The notes below the pieces were generated by a model. That model was not told where the DNA came from. It saw nothing but the letters and a program-made list of their open reading frames with translations, and did no database searches. The translations under genes and the position numbers were made by a program. Positions 51,487 through 61,518 of a stretch of DNA of 64,000 nt are shown here, piece after piece; the stretch's first letter is position 1, and every line of letters starts with the position of its first letter. The stretch is from assembly GCA_029260795.1 (NCBI GenBank), contig JAJDCO010000112.1, positions 88,576 through 152,575 on the forward strand. The letters are read 5' to 3'. Source of the DNA: Planctomycetota bacterium (GTDB lineage: Bacteria; Planctomycetota; OFTM77).

Positions 51487-51764
51487 GATTCGTCGGGGGA
51501 GGATTGCGTCCCGATTCGTCGGGGCGCGCTCGTGCGCGCCCGTGTTTGGCGGTCTGGTAGGCAAGCGCGGTCCTCCTCCGACGCATTCTCTTGGGGCATG
51601 CTGCGCTCGCAGTTCGTGGCGCACCGGATGGACGACCGCGCTCGCCTTCGCCGGGTGCATTGATCGATCTCCGACAGCACGCCCGGGATTCCCAGCTGGG
51701 AGTTGCAACCGCTGGTCGGCTCAGACAGGATCGCAAGCCACTCGATCTCCAGGAGGGTTCCCGA

Positions 51765-52493
51765 GTGGCGACTTCGCCGATCCTGATCATCAAGACCGGC
51801 TCGACGATCCCGAGCCTGATTCCTCGCCGCGGTGACTTCGAGACATTCTTCGCGGAGCGACTCGGTCGCCCGCTGAGCTCGCTCGACGTGCGCGACGTGT
51901 CTCGGGGCGAGGCGCTGCCCGGTCCGGCCGGAACGGTTCCGGCCATCGTGACGGGCAGCCCGTTCGCGGTGCACGATCGGGCCGACTGGTCCGAACAGAC
52001 CGCGGCCTGGTTGCGGGAGGCCATCGATGCCGGCCGTCCCGTCCTGGGTGTCTGCTATGGCCATCAGCTCCTGGCCCATGCCCTGGGTGGCCAATCGGCT
52101 CGCAACCCCAACGGCCGCGAGATCGGCACGCTCGAGGTGGAGATCGTCATCGACGATCCGCTCTTTGAGGGGTTGCCTCGCCCGCTGACCGTCTTCGAGA
52201 CGCACTCCGATGCCGTGCTCGAGCTGCCTCCCGGAGCCCGGTGCCTGGCGTCCACTTCGAACACGCCCATTCAAGCGATGGCGATCGGAGACCACGTTCG
52301 CTCGGTCCAATGGCATCCCGAGTTCGATGCCGACATCCTGCGGGGCTATCTGGAGGCGCGCGCCGGCGAGATCGATGCGGAGCTCGGCAGCGGAGCCTCG
52401 GAGCGGTTGCGGGCGGAGATCCGCGAAGCGCCGGGCTGCGCTCGCCTGCTCGCGAACTTCCTGGAGCACATCGCCAAGGTCCCGGCCCGATGA
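51765..52493 (+). CDS. Class I glutamine amidotransferase
   Basis: A 242-residue glutaminase-fold protein. The GTG at 51765 is supported by AGGAGGG upstream. The triad is visible: Cys in GVCYGHQLLAHALGG, and His and Glu in VQWHPEFDADI. The N-terminus (ILIIKTGSTIPSLIPRRGDF) resembles stand-alone GuaA-like amidotransferases. These give ammonia to a synthase or hydrolyse gamma-glutamyl compounds. Its stop overlaps the start of the TMEM175-like gene by ATGA, which suggests joint expression, but I see no functional link between them. Confidence 0.9.
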   Translation: MATSPILIIKTGSTIPSLIPRRGDFETFFAERLGRPLSSLDVRDVSRGEALPGPAGTVPAIVTGSPFAVHDRADWSEQTAAWLREAIDAGRPVLGVCYGHQLLAHALGGQSARNPNGREIGTLEVEIVIDDPLFEGLPRPLTVFETHSDAVLELPPGARCLASTSNTPIQAMAIGDHVRSVQWHPEFDADILRGYLEARAGEIDAELGSGASERLRAEIREAPGCARLLANFLEHIAKVPAR

Positions 52494-53239
52494 AGGGTGC
52501 GCGCCGGCTCTTCATGGAGCAGGATCATGGCGACGAGCTCGAGTTCCGCTGGCGCGGCGGCGACGTCTCGCGCATCGAGGGGATCAGCGACGCGATGTTG
52601 GCCTTCGCGATGACCTTGGTGGTCGTCTCGCTGAAGGTGCCGGAGAAGTGGAGCGAGCTCGAGCTGGTCCTGATTCAGCTCCCGGCCTTCTTCGCCTGCT
52701 TTCTCCTCATCGGGTGGATCTGGGTGATCCACTACTACTTCTTCCGCCGCTTTGGACTCGAAGACGGCATCACCATCACGCTCAACGGCTTTCTGCTCTT
52801 CTCGGTCCTCGCCTACGTCTTCCCGCTCAAGTACCTCTTCACGGCGTTGATCGGACAAATGACGGGAGTGGGCGACCCGGAGTATTGGCGAGCCTACTGG
52901 CCCCCTGACGAGGCCGGCCGAGAGAAGATGATGCTCTTCTACAACGTCGGCTTCACCGCCATCTTCCTCTGGTTCACGCTGATGTACTGGCACGCCTGGC
53001 GTCAACGCGATGCGTTCGACCTCAACCCGCCCGAGCGGTCGATCTGCCGCGGCGCGTTGCGGGCCAACGCCGCGATGGTGCTGCTCGGCTTGCTCTCGAT
53101 CGGAATGATCTTCGTCCACACGGGCTACTCCGGAATGGTCTTCTTCGCCATCGGCCCCATCCAGGGCATCCTCGGCTGGCGCAACGGCGTCCGAGTCAGC
53201 CGAGAGTTCAAGGAGTGGAAGGCCGCTCGAGTCGAGTAG
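52490..53239 (+). CDS. TMEM175/DUF1211-like membrane protein
   Basis: A 249-residue membrane protein with about six hydrophobic helices. The first carries RIEGISDAMLAFAMTLVVV, which corresponds to the pore-lining FSDxxxAIAxTLLV motif of bacterial TMEM175-type potassium channels, with GISDAM instead of FSDA. A second group of helices includes FACFLLIGWIWVIHYYFFR. Bacterial TMEM175 proteins are usually shorter, and the C-terminal third (about 170-249) with its two further helices is extra. The start at 52490 overlaps the amidotransferase stop; MEQDHGDE at 52514 is an alternative. Confidence 0.7.
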   Translation: MKGARRLFMEQDHGDELEFRWRGGDVSRIEGISDAMLAFAMTLVVVSLKVPEKWSELELVLIQLPAFFACFLLIGWIWVIHYYFFRRFGLEDGITITLNGFLLFSVLAYVFPLKYLFTALIGQMTGVGDPEYWRAYWPPDEAGREKMMLFYNVGFTAIFLWFTLMYWHAWRQRDAFDLNPPERSICRGALRANAAMVLLGLLSIGMIFVHTGYSGMVFFAIGPIQGILGWRNGVRVSREFKEWKAARVE

Positions 53240-53338
53240 CGCCCGAAGCCTCGCGCGCGAACCGGCGCTTGCCGTCCCGCGGCATCTCGCGAGGCTCGCG
53301 ATTCACTGCTTCCCCGACCGCTCTCCGCGAGACCCACG

Positions 53339-55177
53339 ATGCCGATCGACCGAGACACTCTGCAGCGTTGGCTTGTCGAGCGACGTACCCGCTTCGAGCG
53401 GTGGCGTCGCGACGAGCGACGCGCGACGACCTTGGCCGTCGGGCTCCTCTTCTTCAGCTTTGCATCAGCGGTCGCGGCCAACAACTCCTGGCTGCCCGGC
53501 GCGTGGTCGACCTGGCTCACCGGCTCCTTGCTCGCCCTCGCCTGCGCAACGACTTGGCGAGTGCGAGCGACGCGCCGTCGACGAGCGGCCCGGTACTCGG
53601 TCGAATGGCTCGAGAGTGCAATCGCCCGTCTCGAGGATCGCTTCGATCTGGGTCAACCCGACGGTGCCGAGTACGGGGAGGACGCACATCCCTTTGCTCG
53701 CGATCTCGATCTCTTCGGGTCCGGCTCTCTCTACGAGCGCGTCGCCGCGACACACACCGTGCTCGGCCGCGACGCCCTGGCCGCTCTGCTGCGTGGCGAC
53801 GACCTGGCCCCCCTCGTCGATCGGCAGGCTCTGATTCGGGAGCTCTCGGAGGCCTGGGAGCTGCGTGAGGATCTCGAGCTCGCCTGGTGCACGCTTCGAG
53901 ATCGCAACCCCAAGGATGCCCGGGAGCTCGACCGCCTCGAGCGCGATACGCGGTCGCTGCTCGAACCCGCACCCGCCTGGCTCGCCGATCCTCCCGGCCC
54001 CCTGCTGACGAGAGTGAAGTGGATCGGCACGAGTCTCGGTACCCTCGCCGTCATCGGCACCTTGACTCACCTCTGGCCCTTCAGCGTCTTGCTCGCCGTG
54101 TGGGCGGCCCTGCTCGGAGTCCTCGCGCTGGTCTCCGGCCCGGTCGGCCAGCGCATGGGCGCCTTCGAGGTCTTGCGCTCGACCTTCGAGGCGTGGTCGA
54201 CCGTCCTCTCGCGGCTCGAAGCCTGGCAACCAGAGAGCGCTGAAGGGCGTCGGCGTGTCGCGGTACTGCAGGAGGGGTCGGCGACCGCGTCGGCCGTGAT
54301 CCGCCAGCTCAAGGCCCGCGCCGATCGCCTGTCCTGGCGGCGCAATACCTTCTTCGCTTTCACGATCAACGTGCTCTGGCTCTGGGATCTTCACGCCTGG
54401 GCGTCACTCGCAAGCTGGTGGCGGCAGCACGGACATCGGGTGCCGCTCTTGTTCGAGGCCGCGGCTCGTCTCGAGGCGGAGGTCGCGCTGGCGAGCTACG
54501 CGGCCGGCGTTCCGGAGGCCTGCACACCCGAGGCCGCGCCCGATAGCGAGACCTTCGAAGCGGAAGGCCTCGCGCACCCGCTGCTGCCTCGCTCGGAGCG
54601 CGTCGCGAACGATCTCGCACTGACCCGGCGCGGCGAGGTGGCCTTGATCACGGGCTCCAACATGAGCGGAAAGAGCACCTTCTTGAGAGCGGCGGGGCTC
54701 GCGGTCGTCATGGCCCGCCTGGGACTGCCCGTTGCCGCGAAGCGATGCCGGCTGCATCCCGAGCTCTCCGTGGTGACGTGCATGCGGGTCGAAGACTCCT
54801 TGCAGCGTGGCGCTTCCCGATTCTTCGCCGAAGCGACCCGTCTCGTCGAATGCGTGCGACGCCTCGACGAGGCCCCCGTTACTCTCGTGCTGCTCGACGA
54901 GATCTTGGCCGGCACGAACTCGCACGAGCGTCACGCCGCAACCCGAGCTCTCCTCAACACGCTCACCGGACGCTCCGCGCTCACGCTCGTCGCGACCCAC
55001 GACCTCGCACTGGCCGAGCTCGCCGAAGCTCACCCCGAGCTCGTCTGGGTCGGCCACTTTCGCGACGAGGCCCGCGGCGACGAGATGGTGTTCGACTACC
55101 GGCTCCGCCCGGGCGTGCTGCCGACGACGAACGCGATCCGTGTGCTGCGGGCGCTCGGTCTCCCCGGGCTCGACTGA
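53339..55177 (+). CDS. Membrane-anchored MutS-like ATPase
   Basis: A 612-residue protein whose last 200 residues are a MutS domain V ATPase: Walker A GSNMSGKSTFLRAAGLA near residue 440, the signature ASRFFAEATRLVECV, Walker B VTLVLLDEILAGTNSHER, and VATHDLALAELAEAHP. The N-terminal half lacks the mismatch-recognition (Phe-x-Glu) domain. Instead it has two hydrophobic segments near residues 35-65 (TTLAVGLLFFSFASAVAANN and LTGSLLALACATTW), then another pair at about 225-260. This is the membrane MutS-like type, not MutS1 or MutS2. No MutL gene is near. Its DNA substrate and cellular role are open. Confidence 0.85.
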   Translation: MPIDRDTLQRWLVERRTRFERWRRDERRATTLAVGLLFFSFASAVAANNSWLPGAWSTWLTGSLLALACATTWRVRATRRRRAARYSVEWLESAIARLEDRFDLGQPDGAEYGEDAHPFARDLDLFGSGSLYERVAATHTVLGRDALAALLRGDDLAPLVDRQALIRELSEAWELREDLELAWCTLRDRNPKDARELDRLERDTRSLLEPAPAWLADPPGPLLTRVKWIGTSLGTLAVIGTLTHLWPFSVLLAVWAALLGVLALVSGPVGQRMGAFEVLRSTFEAWSTVLSRLEAWQPESAEGRRRVAVLQEGSATASAVIRQLKARADRLSWRRNTFFAFTINVLWLWDLHAWASLASWWRQHGHRVPLLFEAAARLEAEVALASYAAGVPEACTPEAAPDSETFEAEGLAHPLLPRSERVANDLALTRRGEVALITGSNMSGKSTFLRAAGLAVVMARLGLPVAAKRCRLHPELSVVTCMRVEDSLQRGASRFFAEATRLVECVRRLDEAPVTLVLLDEILAGTNSHERHAATRALLNTLTGRSALTLVATHDLALAELAEAHPELVWVGHFRDEARGDEMVFDYRLRPGVLPTTNAIRVLRALGLPGLD

Positions 55178-55293
55178 GGGAGATTCGTCGGGCGACTTCG
55201 AGATCTGAGCGTTGGATACTCGTCAAGTGTCCGGGAAGCGTGCCCGAAGCGAGTTCGCAACATCCCGACTGAAAGCCGGGCCCTGCTGGGCGC

Positions 55294-55533
55294 GATTGAA
55301 GACCACTCTCTCACCCCCGTTCCTCGCTTGCGTCTCGGCCCGACTTCGTGAGACGCCGTTTCTGGACCCGAGTGACGGACTCCGTTCGCGTCTCTGTTCC
55401 ATTGGGGATCAGGAGATTGAGGACCACTCTCTCACCCCCGTTCCTCGCTTGCGTCTCGGCCCGACTTCGTGAGACGCCGTTTCTGGACCCGAGTGACGGA
55501 CTCCGTTCGCGTCTCCGGTCCATTGGGGATCAG
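55294..55533. repeat. 121-bp tandem duplication ending in a stop codon
   Basis: Copy 1 (55294-55412) and copy 2 (55415-55533) are nearly identical, with a period of 121 bases; differences are seen near GATTGAAG/GATTGAGG and TCTCTGTTCC/TCTCCGGTCC. Each has GCGTCTC...GAGACGC as an internal 7-bp stem. Copy 2 ends inside the stop codon of the sulfatase gene on the minus strand. Together they fill most of the 352-base gap. Confidence 0.9.
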
Positions 55534-56990
55534 TCTTCCTTGGGTCCCAGGTATCCGAGACGGCGCAGGTAGTCGATCTCCCACTCGTGGAAATCACGCC
55601 GCTCGACGGCGCGAGCGACCTGTTGCCGGAACCGGATCTCCGAGCGCTTCCAACGAAGGAGCTGCTTCTTGAGTGCCTCGACTCGCTGCGGCTGCTCGCC
55701 GGCGAGGTTCGGCGTGGGCCACTCCCCGGCGCGATAGAGCTGATAATCCTTGGGCAGCCGCTCGAAGAGCGCTTCCGGGTTTTCGGCCTTGAGATGCGGT
55801 ATCACGTAGCCTCGCGCGATCCAAGGCTCGATGGGCGAGATCAGTGTCCACTGCGGTGTTCGCAGGCACCAAGTCTGCGCGTAGGCGTGGGAGGCGAACG
55901 CGACCGACGACCACTCGGAATCCTCGCCGAGCAGCAAGGGTCGCAGGCTTCTCCCTTGCATCGGGGGATGCTGGGTCTCCGAGACGCCCATCGTCTCGAG
56001 GATCGTCGGCATCACGTCGATCATCTCGACGATCTCCTCGACCCGTCGCCCCTCGAATCGGCCGTCGGGGAACTTGACCAGGAGCGGGATGTGCATCTCG
56101 GCCTCGGAGAGCTGAACGCCGTGTCCGACGTAGAAGCCGTCCTCGAAGAAGCTCTCGCCATGGTCCGACGTCACGACGATCAGGCTGCCTTCATACAGTC
56201 CTCGAGCGCGAAGCTGGTCGAACAGTCGCTCGACCAAGCCGTCCGTGTGTCGGATTCCGGCGTCGTAGTCGGCAATGAGATCTTCGAGGGAGCGGTACTG
56301 CTCGAGCTGCAGGTAGTCGAGGAGACGCAACGAACGAAGGTAGGGTCCTTCATCACCCCAGGACCCGTCCGCAGCGTTCTCCCGCCACTCGCGCTCGAGC
56401 TCCTCGGGGGCCTGGTAGGGTCCATGCACGTCGAAGGTGTGCACGAAGAGGAAGAAGTCGTCGTCCGCGTGCCCGTCCAGCCAGCGATCGATGAGCGGCA
56501 GCGTTCGCTCGAGGCCCTTCACAGCGTCGGGATCGGCCACGGCCACGTGGTCATCATAGGTATCGAAGCCGTCCGAGAACCCGAAGCTTCCGGCAACGAA
56601 CCCATTGTCGGTAAAGGCCGCCGTCTCGAAGCCTCGGTCTTGCAGGACCTCGGCGAGCGTGGGGACCTCATCGGCCAACCGATGCTCGTCATGGACGACG
56701 CCATGGCTGTCGGGATAGAGCCCCGTCAGCAAGCTCATGTGGGACGGCAAGGTCCAGGTTGCTTGAGCATAGGCACGCTCGAAGACCACGCCCTCCTGGG
56801 CGAATCGATCGAGCGCCGGGCTGGTCGGGCGCTCGTAGCCGTAGCTTCCCAGGTGATCGGCACGCAGGGTATCCAAGGAGATGACCACGACGCGACGCGG
56901 TGGCCCTTCTCGGTCCGAATGGTCGGACGATCCGCAGCCCGCGATGGCGACCACGATGCCCACCCCAGCGACCCAAGAGAATGGGGCCAT
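55530..56990 (-). CDS. Sulfatase-fold lipoprotein without a formylglycine Cys/Ser
   Basis: A 486-residue exported protein of the alkaline phosphatase superfamily. The start at 56990 has GGAGACACCG before it and a lipoprotein leader with lipobox (VVAIAGCGSS). Metal-site motifs are VVVISLDTLRADHLG, FLFVHTFDVHGPY and VTSDHGESFFEDGF. At the place where sulfatases carry the Cys or Ser converted to formylglycine, this protein has AYAQATWTLPSHMSLLTG. A Thr may be the direct nucleophile, as in LtaS-like phosphotransferases. The C-terminus has YLRRLGYLGPKED, a motif common at the end of planctomycete sulfatases and repeated in the M56 protein above. Confidence 0.85.
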   Translation of the reverse strand: MAPFSWVAGVGIVVAIAGCGSSDHSDREGPPRRVVVISLDTLRADHLGSYGYERPTSPALDRFAQEGVVFERAYAQATWTLPSHMSLLTGLYPDSHGVVHDEHRLADEVPTLAEVLQDRGFETAAFTDNGFVAGSFGFSDGFDTYDDHVAVADPDAVKGLERTLPLIDRWLDGHADDDFFLFVHTFDVHGPYQAPEELEREWRENAADGSWGDEGPYLRSLRLLDYLQLEQYRSLEDLIADYDAGIRHTDGLVERLFDQLRARGLYEGSLIVVTSDHGESFFEDGFYVGHGVQLSEAEMHIPLLVKFPDGRFEGRRVEEIVEMIDVMPTILETMGVSETQHPPMQGRSLRPLLLGEDSEWSSVAFASHAYAQTWCLRTPQWTLISPIEPWIARGYVIPHLKAENPEALFERLPKDYQLYRAGEWPTPNLAGEQPQRVEALKKQLLRWKRSEIRFRQQVARAVERRDFHEWEIDYLRRLGYLGPKED

Positions 56991-57203
56991 CGGTGTCTCC
57001 AATACCGGCTGAACCTTCGATGGCTTCCGAACGCCCGAAAGTCCACCAGCTCGTTCATCGACCGCCCTCCTCTCCGGCTTGAGCCCACCGGAGACGGCTT
57101 TTTGCTGCACGCGGCGACGCTCTGACGTATAGGAGGGAGCGCCCCCTCACCGTCCGCGCCCGATCGACCGGCCCCGCCCCCCCCCCAAAGAGAAGTGGCG
57201 ACG

Positions 57204-58139
57204 ATGAATCCGACCCCGACCCGATGGTCCCTCCTGCTCGTGACGATCTCGTGCCTGAGCGCGACGGCTGGCGCCCAGAGCCATGACGAGATCGCGAATC
57301 GCATCGCCGACGAAGTTCGCGCCGAGATCCTGCGAACCCAGAATCTTCGAGAGTCCCATGCGGACTGGACGGACCCTTGGATCGTGGAGACGTCCCACTT
57401 TCGGGTCCGCTCCCTCGAGAGCTGGCTACTCGTGCACGACCTCGGCCAGGGCCTCGAGCAGATGCACGACCGCTTCGAGGACCTGCTCGCCCCGTCCACC
57501 CCGGCACGACCGACCCGCAGCCCAGTCTTCGTCCTCCCGTCGCTCGCCGACTATCAGCAGTTCGGCGACGACCATGGAGACGCGCGCTCGTCGATCTACG
57601 GCAGCTTTCACGCCACGGGACATCCGGATCAGCCGGTCGCGACCTATCGCGATGCCAACCTCACGCGCCTCCGAATGTTCGTCACCCACGGCGCGACGTT
57701 ACAGTTCCTCGAGCAGAGATTCCCCAATCGTGGCACGCCGGCTTGGATCGACTACGGGCTCGCCAGCTACTTCCAGATCGCGTGGGCCTACGGCTACGGA
57801 ATCTCGGAGCTCCAGCGTCTGCAGGATGAGAATCAGTTCATTCCCCTCGGCCTGTTGCTGGCCATTCAGGTGGACGGCAACAGCTCTTCTCTGACCAGCG
57901 CCAATGCCCACGCTCATTTCGTCGAGCTCGGCATGCTGTTCTGGTACCTGCTGCATCATCGCGAAGACACACGGACCGAGCCGGGGGCCAGCGAGCCGGG
58001 CCCCTTCGCGAGCTACCTGCGTTCCGCCGTGTCCGGCCGGAACGTCGCACAGCATCCGGTGCACGCCCTGCTGTTCAACGACACGGCGGCGCTGGAGAGC
58101 GATCTCCGGTCCTTTGTCTTCCCGAAGATCGAGCGCTGA
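57204..58139 (+). CDS. Exported DUF1570-like protein with a degenerate peptidase site
   Basis: A 311-residue exported protein with a signal peptide (SLLLVTISCLSATAGAQ). The middle resembles peptidase-MA/DUF1570 domains, with FVTHGATLQFLEQRFPNRG and PAWIDYGLASYFQIAWAYG. The usual HExxH zinc motif is here HGATL, so the Glu and second His are lost and catalysis is unlikely. The ATG at 57204, with AGAGAAG upstream, is preferred over a GTG at 57195. It is divergent from the sulfatase across a C-homopolymer stretch. Its last codons and stop form a palindrome with the next gene. Confidence 0.75.
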   Translation: MNPTPTRWSLLLVTISCLSATAGAQSHDEIANRIADEVRAEILRTQNLRESHADWTDPWIVETSHFRVRSLESWLLVHDLGQGLEQMHDRFEDLLAPSTPARPTRSPVFVLPSLADYQQFGDDHGDARSSIYGSFHATGHPDQPVATYRDANLTRLRMFVTHGATLQFLEQRFPNRGTPAWIDYGLASYFQIAWAYGYGISELQRLQDENQFIPLGLLLAIQVDGNSSSLTSANAHAHFVELGMLFWYLLHHREDTRTEPGASEPGPFASYLRSAVSGRNVAQHPVHALLFNDTAALESDLRSFVFPKIER

Positions 58140-58140
58140 C

Positions 58141-58149
<9 letters not shown>
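58131..58149. terminator. Perfect 19-bp palindrome joining two convergent stop codons
   Basis: GAGCGCTGA-C-TCAGCGCTC: the left half is the last Glu-Arg-stop codons of the plus-strand gene, and the right half is the last Glu-Arg-stop codons of the minus-strand kinase. One base separates the two stops. Both mRNAs can fold the same 9-bp arm, which may act as a bidirectional end signal. Confidence 0.6.
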
Positions 58150-60480
<2,331 letters not shown>

Positions 60481-60707
60481 CGATCCCGATCCGTCGTCTC
60501 TCCGAACCGGGGTCCGGGGAGCCAGTCATCCTGTCGCCGCGACCCGCGGCGTCCACGCCGGGGGATTCTAGCGCCGTTCTGCGTCGGCCTCCAGGACGGG
60601 TCGGGCGTGGTCCCGTGTGCTGTCGGTCGAGGCGACATTCTCGTGTACGTGCCCATGAGCGTGGGTCGTTGGAGCGAAGTTGCTGCGACGCCCCCGTCCC
60701 TCGACAC

Positions 60708-61325
60708 TCACTTCCGCTTGAAGGCCGTAAAGACGCCGGCACCGAAGGACGCGGCCGAGGGCAAGCTCCCCTCGATGAATGCCTTGAAAGCCGAGAATTC
60801 ATCCTTCATGCCTTCAATCAGGGCCGACCAAGATTGATCCATCTGGTCCCAGCGCACGTCGACGAAGCCGAGATACTCGAGCCCGAAGACCGAGAGCAAG
60901 ATCAGGCCGGAGACGATCAGCGTCAGCTTGAGGAATGTTCGCAGCACGTATCCGATCGCCAGTCCCACGAAGAAGCTGAATCCCAGCTTGACCAGGGCCG
61001 GCGACCAATCGTGGAGGAGCGAGTCGTCCTTCTCGGCGGACTCGTCCTCGGTGGCGTCCGTGCCGGTCTGGTCCTGTCCCGAGGGGAGTAGCGAGTTCAC
61101 ACCGGGCGGAGGTCCGGTCCGATCGCCCGAGCGAGCGCTTGGACCGCTCGGAGTGGGCTCCGGGCTGCTCATCATCGAAACGCCCTGCCCGATCAGGCCG
61201 AGCACGAGGAGGGCTGCCGCTCCACCGAGCAAGAGCTTCTTCCACCGTGGCAGTCCTTTGAGGCCCTCGACGCCTTCTTTCAGGTTTCGGGGCCGCTTCG
61301 TCTCGCCGGCGTCGTGTTCGCCCAT
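60708..61325 (-). CDS. FUN14-family membrane protein
   Basis: A 205-residue membrane protein. After a cytosolic head comes a first helix (KKLLLGGAAALLVLGLIGQG), a Pro/Ser/Gly- and Asp/Glu-rich linker, and a FUN14 core: LVKLGFSFFVGLAIGYVLRTFLK followed by LIVSGLILLSVFGLEYLGF and VRWDQM. The FUN14 fold is known from the mitochondrial FUNDC1 protein; bacterial members are of unknown function. The start at 61325 has GAGAGG upstream. It lies divergent to the Fe-S/NrfD gene across 193 bases and just downstream of the kinase on the same strand. Confidence 0.75.
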   Translation of the reverse strand: MGEHDAGETKRPRNLKEGVEGLKGLPRWKKLLLGGAAALLVLGLIGQGVSMMSSPEPTPSGPSARSGDRTGPPPGVNSLLPSGQDQTGTDATEDESAEKDDSLLHDWSPALVKLGFSFFVGLAIGYVLRTFLKLTLIVSGLILLSVFGLEYLGFVDVRWDQMDQSWSALIEGMKDEFSAFKAFIEGSLPSAASFGAGVFTAFKRK

Positions 61326-61518
61326 CGTTTCCTCTCGGAGATCTCGAGTTTGTCGGGCCCTGATGTTAACGCCCGATCGACCCGAGCGCGATCGTCGTCC
61401 CAGTTCGGGATTCGCATCCGATCGCCGGAGTTTCCGGCGATGGATCGAGGCCCAAAGCGTCCGTGGAAGCGAGACATGGGGTGCGGTAGGATCGCGCGTC
61501 CTGAACGGCGTCCCACCC

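Noticed and set aside
60928..61518. N-terminal extension of the Fe-S/NrfD protein
   Set aside because: The open frame continues upstream but is antisense to the FUN14 gene and lacks a start context; the ATG at 61519 precedes the first Fe-S cluster normally.
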